A stretch of DNA of 64,000 nt. It comes from an uncultured Dialister sp. (lineage in GTDB: Bacteria > Bacillota > Negativicutes > Veillonellales > Dialisteraceae). Positions 7,875-15,819 of this stretch are shown here, one piece after another (the first letter of the stretch is position 1; every line of letters begins with the position of its first letter). The translations under genes and the position numbers were made by a program. Location: contig URIB01000004.1 in the NCBI GenBank assembly GCA_900547785.1, positions 1 to 64,000 of the forward strand, in the 5' to 3' direction. The notes beneath the pieces are model-generated. The model did no database searches and was not told where the DNA came from. It saw only the letters and a list, made by a program, of their open reading frames with translations.

Positions 7875-7964
7875 TTATTTATGAAAAGGAGCGCACGCAA
7901 AGGGGACATGACAGCAACATGCCATGGAACAACAGGTAGCCTTTGCATGCATTGCACTGTTCAT
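7875..7964 (-). CDS. Cysteine-rich leader peptide
   Basis: A 29-residue ORF, not counted by ordinary gene finders because of its size. It starts at an ATG (7964-7962) with AAGGAAG eight bases upstream and stops at TAA (7877-7875). The peptide contains the runs TCC and ACCC and a last cysteine in FACAP, so six of 29 codons are Cys (TGT, TGT, TGT, TGC, TGT, TGC), with CC at residues 11-12 and CCC at 16-18. There is no sign of a folded protein or export signal. In this position, ahead of a terminator and cysteine importer genes, it is best read as a sensor of Cys-tRNA supply. Confidence 0.82.
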   Translation of the reverse strand: MNSAMHAKATCCSMACCCHVPFACAPFHK

Positions 7965-8005
7965 AATGCGTACTTCCTTTCTGCTTTGATTGCTGATTTA
8001 AAAAT

Positions 8006-8034
8006 ATCTTATCATGATTAAAAATGATTGTCAA
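8006..8034 (-). promoter_or_regulatory. Promoter of the cysteine uptake operon
   Basis: On the minus strand: TTGACA (8034-8029), 17 bases, TAAGAT (8011-8006). The spacer contains a direct repeat, AATCAT twice with 10-base spacing, which could bind a regulator on one face of the helix. Confidence 0.8.
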
Positions 8035-8107
8035 AGGGAAATCATAGGTTTTTTAGAAAAGAGAAGGTATAATAAATAAAAACGAATGAAAATAACAGGA
8101 GGAAGAA

Positions 8108-8626
8108 ATGGAATTTAATGAGGTACTGGCACTTCGGAAATCAATGAGAAACTATAGAGCGATACCGGTTTCTAAAGAATTGGAAGAAGAACTATTGAAA
8201 TCGGCCGCAGCTTCTTCTGTCGGAAAGCATAATGATGCGGGATATACGATTGTTGTTGTGAGAAATCAAGACATTTTAGAAATGATAAAAAAGGAAGAAA
8301 AAGAAAAAACGGGGAACGGCGATCCTCTGTTTAAAGCGCCTCTTCTCTTTATCATTTGCAAAACCAGAGAAGCGGTCGATTATCTGATGCGCTACGATGC
8401 GGGAATCATTGCGGAACATATCCATTTAAAAGCGGCGGAACTGGGGCTCGGATCTGTTATACTCTTCGGATTTATCCGGCATTTGGGAGAAGAAGCGGAA
8501 TATATCAAAATGCTTGATTTACCGGAAGGAACGCTTCCGCTGCTGGCGGTGGCTGTCGGTCATGCACCGGGCGGTCATGTAAAACGAAAAGAGGACAGAC
8601 ATTTCAACGTGATTTCCCGTAATTGA
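8108..8626 (+). CDS. Nitroreductase-family protein
   Basis: A 172-residue flavoprotein of the small FMN-dependent nitroreductase family. The N-terminal FMN-binding signature (ALRKSMRNYRAIPVS, residues 8-22) and the C-terminal ELGLGSVILF and AVAVGHAPG segments are present; the length is at the short end for the family. The physiological substrate cannot be read from sequence. It is divergent from the cysteine uptake operon and shares its 143-base upstream region; the start ATG has AGGAGGAAGA close upstream, and a TATAAT lies at 8068-8073. Confidence 0.82.
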   Translation: MEFNEVLALRKSMRNYRAIPVSKELEEELLKSAAASSVGKHNDAGYTIVVVRNQDILEMIKKEEKEKTGNGDPLFKAPLLFIICKTREAVDYLMRYDAGIIAEHIHLKAAELGLGSVILFGFIRHLGEEAEYIKMLDLPEGTLPLLAVAVGHAPGGHVKRKEDRHFNVISRN

Positions 8627-8672
8627 GAGGGACGAAATAAAAATTAACCCGAAAAGTGCATTAAGAAAATTA

Positions 8673-8702
8673 AACACTGCTTCCGTAGACAGAGGCAGTG
8701 TT
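8673..8702. other. Strong hairpin after the nitroreductase gene
   Basis: An 11-base stem (AACACTGCTTC with GAGGCAGTGTT) with an eight-base loop. It lacks a T run on the plus strand, and on the minus strand is followed by TTTAATTTT. It may end transcription weakly in either direction or protect RNA ends. Confidence 0.4.
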
Positions 8703-8767
8703 CCTGTGGGTAGAAAATCAAAAGAGGTAGGGCAATATCATATAAGGATTGTTTTTGGAGAGCGGTC

Positions 8768-9415
8768 ATGAAGAAAATTTTGCAAATCGGTCAAGTCATA
8801 GTTTTTCTATTTCTTTTATTTGCTGTTGCGGAAGCGGCAGATCCGGCGGAAAACAGAAAACTCGGTTATTTTGACGATACGAGAACCGTATTGCTGCTGG
8901 ATGCCGGTGGAAAACGTGATGAAGGCGCTTATGCGGCTCGTTATATCCGTCAAGAAATGGAACATATTTTCCGCTACCCTTATTACCGCTGTCTGGACGA
9001 TGAAACCTATAAGGGCAAGAATATCATGCCGGCGCAGCTCGAAGAAGTGCAAACGGAATCGGGAGCAGACATTGTTGTTTTGCCGGTGATTACAGAGTGG
9101 TCACAGCGTATTTATTATCCTTTTCTTACCGGTTTTGATGTGGATCCTATCGTAGAAACGAGAGCGGTGATTGACGTTTACAGTCTGGAAAACGGGGAAA
9201 CGGTTAGGCAGGACAGAGTATCGTATTTTGAGAGGGACGAGGAAGGATTTGTCCGTGACGTCTATATTATGGACGAGCTTATGAATCGTTTGTGGAAAAT
9301 ATTTCCTTATCGCAGGGTACCGTCGGATATCTATTCCCGGGTGTCCGAGGAGAAAAGAGACATAAACAAGCCGGTTGGTGAGATGAGGAAGGCAAAAGAA
9401 AAGCTTGAAAAATAG
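8768..9415 (+). CDS. Secreted protein of unknown function
   Basis: A 215-residue protein with a signal peptide (about residues 1-23, MKKILQIGQVIVFLFLLF... AEAA). The mature part is rich in Glu, Asp and Arg, with a strand-helix pattern (RTVLLLDAGG, DIVVLPVITEW, ETRAVIDVYSL) and a lysine/glutamate-rich tail. I do not recognise a characterised family. The alternation of a nucleotide-like strand with periplasmic export recalls small periplasmic lipoprotein-like proteins of Negativicutes, but no function can be given. Start ATG follows GGAGAG. It stands alone, before tRNA-Val. Confidence 0.7.
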   Translation: MKKILQIGQVIVFLFLLFAVAEAADPAENRKLGYFDDTRTVLLLDAGGKRDEGAYAARYIRQEMEHIFRYPYYRCLDDETYKGKNIMPAQLEEVQTESGADIVVLPVITEWSQRIYYPFLTGFDVDPIVETRAVIDVYSLENGETVRQDRVSYFERDEEGFVRDVYIMDELMNRLWKIFPYRRVPSDIYSRVSEEKRDINKPVGEMRKAKEKLEK

Positions 9416-9449
9416 AAGAAAATGCGTCATAATATATTTAATTCAATAA

Positions 9450-9525
9450 GGGCGATTAGCTCAGCTGGGAGAGCGTCTGCCTTACAAGCAGAATGTCAGC
9501 AGTTCGATCCTGTTATCGCCCACCA
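9450..9525 (+). tRNA. tRNA-Val (anticodon UAC)
   Basis: A 76-base cloverleaf with encoded CCA. Acceptor GGGCGAT pairs with ATCGCCC; the anticodon stem TCTGC/GCAGA holds loop CTTACAA, giving TAC. The T loop is TTCGATC. Confidence 0.95.
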
Positions 9526-9614
9526 AAGAAAAGCAGTCCGGATGGATTGCTTTTTTCTTTTTCATCGTATGAGATATAATAAAACAGACAGAATTTACAT
9601 CGGGAGAGATTGTA

Positions 9615-10022
9615 TTGGACAGATTATTAAAGAGATTACCTGAAGGGGAGCGGTTTTGGGAAATACTCCGGTTTCTTTTTGTCGGCGGCGGCTGTTTTAT
9701 TTTTGAATATGCACTATTATACAGCCTGACAGAATTCATGGGAATTTCCTATCTGACATCATCTGCCGTTGCCTTTACCCTTTCTTTAATTGTCAATTAT
9801 ATCCTCTGTGTGATTTTTGTATTCCGCACAGGGAAACAGACCAAAGAGGAAATGGCATTATTTGCAGCGACATCGCTGGCAGGACTTTTAATTAATCAAG
9901 TCACCATGTGGGTTTTAGTGGAGCTGGCAGGGCTTTGGTATATGTTTGCCAAAGTATTTGCCAGTGCAGTGGTAATGGTTTGGAATTATTTAACAAAACG
10001 CTATATTCTCCACAAAAAATAG
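9615..10022 (+). CDS. GtrA-family membrane protein
   Basis: A 135-residue protein with four hydrophobic helices (about residues 17-38, 44-70, 80-103, 108-128), the GtrA fold. These proteins are thought to flip or hold undecaprenyl-phosphate-linked sugars for glycosyltransferases acting outside the membrane. The start is TTG at 9615 with GGGAGAG upstream; no ATG fits. The nearby GT39 transferases (10.8-14 kb, opposite strand) use this kind of donor, so a shared pathway is possible but unproven. Confidence 0.8.
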   Translation: MDRLLKRLPEGERFWEILRFLFVGGGCFIFEYALLYSLTEFMGISYLTSSAVAFTLSLIVNYILCVIFVFRTGKQTKEEMALFAATSLAGLLINQVTMWVLVELAGLWYMFAKVFASAVVMVWNYLTKRYILHKK

Positions 10023-10041
10023 ATAGAACAATAAAAAAGAA

Positions 10042-10083
10042 AAACCTTCAGACATTTATGAAGTGTCGAAGGTTTCTTTTTTT
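10042..10083 (+). terminator. Terminator of the GtrA gene
   Basis: AAACCTTC (10042-10049) pairs with GAAGGTTT (10068-10075), with an inner GACA/TGTC, then a T run at 10077-10083. Confidence 0.85.
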
Positions 10084-10786
10084 ATATATGGGATAGTGCA
10101 TTTTTCAATCCGCTGCGGAATATATTGGCGCCTCCGTTGGCAGGGTGCCTGAGACAAGTGGCAGTCAGTCCCGCGTCAATTAAAGTAGTTTCACTCTTTT
10201 TCCCGATGGCAAAAACAGGAAGCGGGCCGGTCATTTTCAGAAGCGCTTTCGTGTAATCTAAGCCGGTTTGCAGCTCTTCATCCGTAGGAGTTCTGTTTGT
10301 GAGGATATTATTATCTTTATAGGGGTGAAAGGGAAATATATTCCATAAAATAAAATCATCGGGACGAAGTCCCGCCTCCAGACAGGCAGACCACACGACC
10401 GTGTCCGTCGGTTCGTTGAATCCGTCTTTTTTTTGTTTTTCTTTCGTGATATAAGGACTGTCAGGCCGGCTGGTGCGGTGTCCCTGTTTTCCTAAAATCA
10501 TGGTTGAATCGACAACAGGGTGCTTATTTAAAATCATTCGTTCGCAAGTCATCGCAATGCCTGTAAAATGTCCGCCCTGGTATCCGCAAGCTTCTGCAAT
10601 CAGAAGTAATTTGGCCGAGTGAAGGCGGACCGATAAATAATCGGACAATTGTTTTTGCCGTATGGAAATGGCATTTTCCACTTCATAGTCTGGGTGGAAA
10701 TCTCTCCATGGATTAAAGACGCGGGAAGATTGGAATTCTGCCAGACGGGAAATAAAATTTTTTACTGATTCTGCAGGTTTTGACAT
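10082..10786 (-). CDS. Uracil-DNA glycosylase superfamily protein
   Basis: A 234-residue protein. Motifs of the uracil-DNA glycosylase superfamily are visible: LLIAEACGYQGGHFTGIAMT near residue 60-80 (the GxxPG-like motif region) and a C-terminal HPANGGANIFRSG with the conserved histidine. The expected role is base excision of damaged or deaminated bases, but the motif variants do not fit the classic Ung type and the substrate is uncertain. The frame is open to 10840, but the ATG at 10786 has AAGGGAG upstream and begins one base after the preceding gene on this strand, so I start there. Confidence 0.72.
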   Translation of the reverse strand: MSKPAESVKNFISRLAEFQSSRVFNPWRDFHPDYEVENAISIRQKQLSDYLSVRLHSAKLLLIAEACGYQGGHFTGIAMTCERMILNKHPVVDSTMILGKQGHRTSRPDSPYITKEKQKKDGFNEPTDTVVWSACLEAGLRPDDFILWNIFPFHPYKDNNILTNRTPTDEELQTGLDYTKALLKMTGPLPVFAIGKKSETTLIDAGLTATCLRHPANGGANIFRSGLKNALSHI

Positions 10787-10787
10787 G

Positions 10788-12443
10788 TTACGGCTCCCTT
10801 TTAAAAACAGTGCCATACGGTAATTTTTTATCAACAGCAAATTGATTTCGTAAAGACCATTTTTTCATTTCCTCAAGTTTTTTATCAGATACATATATAT
10901 AGACAGGTTGGCCGGTTTCCATTTTTTGAAAATCTTCCTCAGTGATTGTCGGAATTGGTGATTTACTGTTCCAACGGGAGTCTCGGGCAGGTTTCTTAAA
11001 AAAAGAGGAAATAATTCTTTCTCCGGTATCCCCTGTGTAATACGAATATGAGGCGGGGTAAACATCAAAGAAATAATGGTTGCCCGGTAAATTTTGCATG
11101 TAGTATGCCATGTCAATACTTGAACGGCTTCGGAGGTAAGAGGGGAGTCCTGCCATAGCAAAGACTAAAAGAGCGGAAGCGGTCACTGTGGAAATGACAG
11201 TCAATCTTTTTTTCGCATTTCTATTCCACCGAAAGACCAGAGCCCATAGAGCATAGGCAATTACAAGATACAAGACCCACCACTGTCCGTCGGGAATAAA
11301 GAACGAACCTGCTGATAAGGCAGCCATCAATAAAAAGAAAGGAATGACCGCCAGCAGACCGGGTGTTCTTTTTCCGGCGGAAATTTCGGGAACCGCAAAG
11401 GCTGACAAAATGGCGGCGGGCGCAAGAGCGATATAGGTATAGGTTACATATTTCGTAGCCATCAGTGTATAAAAAAGTAAAGTACCTAAAGACCAGGTTA
11501 TCAGGAATTTATAAAAAGGAGATTTTTCTTTCCACTGCTTTTTCAGTTCATAGAAAAATAAACCGGTCCAAGGAAGCAGAGAAAGAGGGAAGATAATAAG
11601 ATAATAATAAAAATGGTTATCTTCCGGGTGTTCTGAAGAAGTAGCCCGTAAAAGATTATGAAGTCCTAAAAAGTCATTGATAAAATTGTTTCCATGAATC
11701 AAATACATACCGCCATACCAGGGAAGCACGACTGCCAAAAAAGCAAGGATGCCCTGCCAGGGAAATAAGCGGAGGAAATATCGTTTGTCTTGCCAGAGAC
11801 ACCAGCAAAGGAGAAACAGGCCGGGCAGTACAAGTCCGACGGGACCTTTTGTGAGGCAGGCCAGTCCCGCCGCTGCATAGGCGATTGTCAGATGGAGTTT
11901 ATTGTTTTCCACGAGACCTATATAGGCGGAAAGCAAGGTAGGAATCGTAAAGAACATCAATATACTGTCCGTGATGACGGCATGGGAAATAATCCAGAAG
12001 GCCAAGGAAGAGCCGAGCATCACTCCGGACCAGACGGCAATGACATTATCTTTTGTAATTCTCCGTACATACCAAATAAGAGAAGTGACAGCAAGCGCTC
12101 CGAATAAAGCGGAAGGAAGACGGGAAGCCAGATCGGTAAATCCCAGAATCGTATAAGAAACGGATAAGAGCCAATAGACCATAACAGGCTTATCAAACCA
12201 GAAATGGCCATAGATTTGAGGAGACATCCAGTTACCGGACAGAACCATTTCTTTGGCAGTTAAAGCGTAATTTGATTCGACCGGATCTGTTACGGGCAAC
12301 AGATGAGAACCCCAGATATAAAATAAAAAAGCGATGACAAATATACCGCCCAAACTTTTGGCAGTCGCATATTTCAATTGTTTCTGCATTTCTTCTTTTT
12401 TGATTGCATTTAACTTTTCTTTTTTTTGCCGTTTTGTACTCAC
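10788..12443 (-). CDS. GT39/ArnT-like membrane glycosyltransferase (second copy)
   Basis: A 551-residue integral membrane protein of the PMT/ArnT type, which moves a sugar from an undecaprenyl-phosphate donor to a periplasmic acceptor. A charged N-terminal 35 residues precede the first helix; the first external loop carries the catalytic-type motif DPVESNYALTAKEM and then GNWMSPQIYGHFWFDKP, and about 11 more helices follow. The start is GTG at 12443, overlapping the upstream stop as GTGA, with AGGAGG nine bases before; an in-frame ATG at 12506 lies inside the upstream gene. It is a paralogue of the next gene. The acceptor (lipid A, protein or glycan) is not known. Confidence 0.82.
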   Translation of the reverse strand: MSTKRQKKEKLNAIKKEEMQKQLKYATAKSLGGIFVIAFLFYIWGSHLLPVTDPVESNYALTAKEMVLSGNWMSPQIYGHFWFDKPVMVYWLLSVSYTILGFTDLASRLPSALFGALAVTSLIWYVRRITKDNVIAVWSGVMLGSSLAFWIISHAVITDSILMFFTIPTLLSAYIGLVENNKLHLTIAYAAAGLACLTKGPVGLVLPGLFLLCWCLWQDKRYFLRLFPWQGILAFLAVVLPWYGGMYLIHGNNFINDFLGLHNLLRATSSEHPEDNHFYYYLIIFPLSLLPWTGLFFYELKKQWKEKSPFYKFLITWSLGTLLFYTLMATKYVTYTYIALAPAAILSAFAVPEISAGKRTPGLLAVIPFFLLMAALSAGSFFIPDGQWWVLYLVIAYALWALVFRWNRNAKKRLTVISTVTASALLVFAMAGLPSYLRSRSSIDMAYYMQNLPGNHYFFDVYPASYSYYTGDTGERIISSFFKKPARDSRWNSKSPIPTITEEDFQKMETGQPVYIYVSDKKLEEMKKWSLRNQFAVDKKLPYGTVFKREP

Positions 12444-14050
12444 TCCGTATCTCCTCCTGTTGTGACCGGGGATTTCTTGAAAAATAAAGCGGTATCTTTT
12501 TCCCAAAGAAGCTCCAATCCTTTTTTCTGTTTATCCGACCATTTCTCAAAAATTTTTCTTTGTACCAGTATATAAGAATTAGCGGGAACATCGGTCATGA
12601 GATTCACCGTAGGAAGATCAACCCCTTTTTCTTTTTGCCGCCGCGCTTCTTCTTGGCGGCTCCGGTCAAAAGAGGGCAGAGGCTCGCCGTAGATATGACT
12701 GTAAAAAGCAATGGACGGACGGTAAAACGTGTCTATATAGACAGGCAGGTTTTCTCTGTCCGTGACCAATAATTTTTGCGCAATATTTTCAGAACAAAAT
12801 AAGGAAGAAATGGCGGAACTGAAGAAAATGGAAACGGAAAAAATAAAAACACCGAGCATTGCGGCTTGGGAAATCATAAAACGTTTCAGCTGTTTTGCCT
12901 TAAAGAAGTAAAAGGAAATGAAACCGAAAGCAAGCAGGAAAAACGACAGACACCAAAGTTTCCATGTGGATTCTCCGAGGTCGACAGGGGCAAAGATAAC
13001 AGCCGCCGCAGTCAAAACAGTGAAAAACAAATGGGTGCATAAAAAGAGGGAAGATGTCTTTTTTCCCCGAGAGTCCCATTCTGCCAAATATTTTCCGGCA
13101 AGAACGGAAGCCGGAGGAAACATCGGAAGAATATAAGAAAACAGCTGGGTAGATGATAAAGAGAAGAAAATGAAAATAAATGCGGCCCAGGTCGCAAAAA
13201 ATAAAAGAAACGGATCTTTTTTCCAGGAAGGCAGGTGGCGTAAAATGCCCGGAATAGTGCCTGACCAGGGGAAAAAGCCAAGAATGAAGACAACGAAAAA
13301 AAGCCAGATGTGATTTTTTTCCGCATGCTCCGGTGTAGTGAAGCGGGCCAGATTATGATAACCGAAAAAAGTATCTATAAAAACAGAACCGTGAGTGATC
13401 CCCATATAGACGAACCAGGGAAGCCCCACGAAACAGGCAAGAGGAATCCCCCAATACCATTTGAGCGACATGATATTTTCGACAGAAACCTGATGAGAGA
13501 GGGCAAGCCATAAAAAAACGATGACGGCAGGGAAAGCAAACCCGACCGGACCTTTTGCAAGGAGAGCCAGTCCGCAAAAAATATAAGCGGGAATATACTC
13601 TTTCCGTAAAAAAGAAATAAGAGCTACCGTCAGTGTAAAGGTGAGTGTCATATCCGTGACGGCACTTCTTGCAAGTAGTGCCGTTTCCAACGTGGTGGCA
13701 CAAATGAAAGAACCGTAAAATGCCGGTTTTTCACCGATTAAATTTCTTGTAGAAAGGTAGAGATATGAAACGGTAGCGGCACCCGTGAGCGCGGAAGGCA
13801 AGCGTGCTGCCCAGGTGGAAACACCGAACATAGAAAAAGAAAGCGCATCAAGCCAATAAAAAAGCGGAGGCTTGTCAAACCAGAAATTCCCATAGATTTG
13901 TGGAGAAAGCCAGTTTCCCGTAAGCAGCATTTCTCTTGCCGTTTCTCCGTAGACCGGTTCATCGGGATCCAGAAAAGGCAGGAAAGCGGAAAAAATTCCG
14001 TATAAAAGAAAAGAAAATATAAAAAGAAACAGAGCGTGTTTATTTTTCAT
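12440..14050 (-). CDS. GT39/ArnT-like membrane glycosyltransferase (first copy)
   Basis: A 536-residue paralogue of the preceding entry with the same layout: first helix, an external loop with DPDEPVYGETAREMLLTG and NFWFDKPPLFYWLD, then many helices and a soluble C-terminal part. ArnT attaches aminoarabinose to lipid A, but the family also includes other transferases, and none of the arn biosynthesis genes is in the window, so the sugar is not named here. The ATG at 14050 lies 11 bases inside the DedA stop region; translation is therefore probably coupled, as the Shine-Dalgarno signal is weak. The longer frame to 14173 lies inside dedA. Confidence 0.82.
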   Translation of the reverse strand: MKNKHALFLFIFSFLLYGIFSAFLPFLDPDEPVYGETAREMLLTGNWLSPQIYGNFWFDKPPLFYWLDALSFSMFGVSTWAARLPSALTGAATVSYLYLSTRNLIGEKPAFYGSFICATTLETALLARSAVTDMTLTFTLTVALISFLRKEYIPAYIFCGLALLAKGPVGFAFPAVIVFLWLALSHQVSVENIMSLKWYWGIPLACFVGLPWFVYMGITHGSVFIDTFFGYHNLARFTTPEHAEKNHIWLFFVVFILGFFPWSGTIPGILRHLPSWKKDPFLLFFATWAAFIFIFFSLSSTQLFSYILPMFPPASVLAGKYLAEWDSRGKKTSSLFLCTHLFFTVLTAAAVIFAPVDLGESTWKLWCLSFFLLAFGFISFYFFKAKQLKRFMISQAAMLGVFIFSVSIFFSSAISSLFCSENIAQKLLVTDRENLPVYIDTFYRPSIAFYSHIYGEPLPSFDRSRQEEARRQKEKGVDLPTVNLMTDVPANSYILVQRKIFEKWSDKQKKGLELLWEKDTALFFKKSPVTTGGDTE

Positions 14051-14633
14051 GGTTATATAACTTTTTGTAAAAATAAAAAATAAGGGCAATGATTCCCACA
14101 ACAATAAAGGAAATGAGAGCAATCTCCACTTTATACGCAAGCAGTAAAGTCCAGTTTTCCCCCAGCATATCACCTAAATATACGAGAAGAATTGTCCAAG
14201 GAATCGTGCCGATAATGGTATAAACAATAAAAGGAGTCAGCGGATAGCGGGCAATTCCCGCGGGAAGAGAAATAAACGTACGGATCCCCGGGAGAAGACG
14301 TCCTGTAAAAATGGAAATACCGCCGTATTTTTCAAACCAGTTTTTGGCGGCCGTTAATTTTTTGGCGCCAAGCCCGCCTTTTTTTGTATGGCGAAGCATC
14401 CACTCTCTGCCGCCTTTTAAGCCGATGTAATAGGATAATAAAGAACCGAAAAGTCCCGCTATCGTTCCAATAAAAATCGTAGGCCAAAAACTGAATATCT
14501 TTTGCGATACAAGAAAACCGGCAAAACCGAGAATGATTTCGCTGGGAATCGGGATATTCATATTTTCAAGAGCCATAGTAATAAAAAGTGCGGTATAACC
14601 CCATTCACTGAGAAAATCAATGATAATATCCAT
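14040..14633 (-). CDS. DedA-family membrane protein
   Basis: A 197-residue polytopic protein (VTT/SNARE-associated domain). Conserved parts are the N-terminal ENMNIPIPSEIILGFAGFL, GRLLPGIRTFISLPAG (with the family arginines) and a C-terminal helix. Some DedA proteins recycle undecaprenyl phosphate across the membrane. Being first in a three-gene run with two GT39 transferases that consume such donors, it may return the freed carrier lipid. The ATG at 14633 follows AAAGGAT; an in-frame ATG at 14657 has no good site. Confidence 0.87.
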   Translation of the reverse strand: MDIIIDFLSEWGYTALFITMALENMNIPIPSEIILGFAGFLVSQKIFSFWPTIFIGTIAGLFGSLLSYYIGLKGGREWMLRHTKKGGLGAKKLTAAKNWFEKYGGISIFTGRLLPGIRTFISLPAGIARYPLTPFIVYTIIGTIPWTILLVYLGDMLGENWTLLLAYKVEIALISFIVVGIIALIFYFYKKLYNHEK

Positions 14634-14788
14634 GCATAATCCTTTTATTTCGTACAATCTTTCATAATGTCCTGTTTTTAAACTATATCATGCAGAAAAA
14701 ATGCGGTCAAATGCATAAAATAAAAGACAGTTGAGATTAAAAAGACAGATAAATTTTATGAGACAGATGGATATGACGAGGAACATTG

Positions 14789-14824
14789 TTGACGGTTATG
14801 CATAAATATGATAATATATGCATA
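14789..14824 (+). promoter_or_regulatory. Promoter with paired TATGCATA palindromes
   Basis: TTGACG (14789-14794), 17 bases, TAATAT (14812-14817). Two identical 8-base palindromes TATGCATA (14797-14804 and 14817-14824) are exactly 20 bases apart, two helix turns, one in the spacer and one touching the -10 box. They look like an operator for a dimeric or tetrameric regulator; a related ATGCATAA is at 14711. Confidence 0.65.
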
Positions 14825-14853
14825 TAATTTATTTTAAGAAAAGAGGAAATGCA

Positions 14854-15645
14854 ATGAATAAAAAAATGAAAATGGTAATGGCGGCGGTAGGGGTATCGGC
14901 AGTATTGGCGATGACAGGCTGCGGCGGTTCCGAAAAATCAAAAAACAATGAAATGGCGAAAGGCGGCGTTCCGTCCGTTATTCGTGTCGGTGCGGAAACG
15001 ACATTCCCGCCCTTTGAATTTACTGACGGGGATAAGTATGTCGGATTTGATTTGGATCTCTCGGAAGCGATTGTAAAGCAGATGGGAAGCAAAATGGAAT
15101 TTAAGAGCCTCGGTTTTGATGCACTGATTCCGGCGGTCCAGAGCGGACAAATTGATTTGATTGCGTCCGGTTTTTCCGCCAACCCGGAAAGAGAAAAGCA
15201 AGTTGCCTTCTCTGATGTATATTTCGATCAGAACGGCTACGTTATTATCGTCAACAAGGATAATGAAGCGATTAAAGAATGGGCGGATTTGGAAGGTAAA
15301 AAAGTGGGGGCTCAAGTGGGAACGGAACCAGTGCAGCTGATTAAAGAAGCCAAGGGAGAAGTTAAGCAGCTGGATTCCAATTCCCAGGCATTTATGGAAC
15401 TCCGGGCAAAAACATTGGACGCATTTGTTCTTGACCAACCGGTTGCTATGTACTACCTCAAACAGGGGGGAGATAAAGATTTAAAAATTGTAGGAGCGCC
15501 AAAACCGGGAGTGGGACTTGTCATGGCGATGAAGAAAGAAAACAAAGAGTTACAGACCGCTGTCAATAAGGCCCTGAAAGAATTAAAGGTCAACGGTGAA
15601 TATGACAAGATATATGAAAAATGGTTCGGCAAGGCAAAGAAATAA
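14854..15645 (+). CDS. Orphan polar amino-acid-binding lipoprotein
   Basis: A 263-residue SBP family 3 protein. The signal peptide ends in MTGC with lipidated cysteine 23. The ligand signature is visible in RVGAETTFPPFEFTDGDKYVGFDLDL, DALIPAVQSGQIDLIASGF and the aspartate/arginine-contacting LRAKTLDAFVLDQ. This subtype usually binds glutamine, arginine or related amino acids. There is no permease or ATPase gene beside it, so it must use a transporter encoded elsewhere. The ATG at 14854 has AAGAGGAAA upstream; an upstream in-frame ATG at 14818 lies inside the promoter region. A terminator follows at once. Confidence 0.85.
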   Translation: MNKKMKMVMAAVGVSAVLAMTGCGGSEKSKNNEMAKGGVPSVIRVGAETTFPPFEFTDGDKYVGFDLDLSEAIVKQMGSKMEFKSLGFDALIPAVQSGQIDLIASGFSANPEREKQVAFSDVYFDQNGYVIIVNKDNEAIKEWADLEGKKVGAQVGTEPVQLIKEAKGEVKQLDSNSQAFMELRAKTLDAFVLDQPVAMYYLKQGGDKDLKIVGAPKPGVGLVMAMKKENKELQTAVNKALKELKVNGEYDKIYEKWFGKAKK

Positions 15646-15654
15646 TGAAAAAAG

Positions 15655-15693
15655 AAACGGCTTCCTCATTCATTCGAGAGGAAGCCGTTTTTA
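15655..15693 (+). terminator. Terminator of the orphan binding-protein gene
   Basis: A perfect 13-base stem (AAACGGCTTCCTC, 15655-15667, with GAGGAAGCCGTTT, 15678-15690) and a T tract. Confidence 0.9.
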
Positions 15694-15819
15694 TATGCCG
15701 GTATTCCGTTTTTCATTGAAAAGACGGACTGCCGTGTAAAAGGAGTATGAATTTATTTGAAACTGAAAATCGTAGAGGTTATGCCAAAGAAATACCGATA
15801 GTTCTTGTATAAATACACG

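Larger units (their letters stand above)
7782..7998 (-). promoter_or_regulatory. Cysteine-responsive attenuator leader (5' untranslated region)
   Basis: The inferred transcript start is near 7998 (promoter 8006-8034). The leader holds, in order: a Shine-Dalgarno site, a 29-codon peptide with six cysteine codons (7964-7875), a small perfect hairpin GTCACA/TGTGAC (7867-7862 with 7854-7849), an intrinsic terminator (7829-7803), and the Shine-Dalgarno site of the permease gene. This is the layout of a ribosome-mediated attenuator, as in trp or his operons. A possible antiterminator pairs GCTTGT (7871-7866) with GCAAGC in the terminator loop and arm (7820-7815). It is short, and it would be masked by a ribosome at the peptide stop codon. 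The mechanism is inference; the elements are seen. Confidence 0.72.

Noticed and set aside
7803..7998. T-box riboswitch for cysteine
   Set aside because: No T-box core sequence or specifier hairpin is visible; a translated Cys-rich peptide explains the leader better.
11790..12156. Plus-strand ORFs inside the GT39 gene
   Set aside because: They are shadows of a long membrane-protein gene with clear helices in the other strand.
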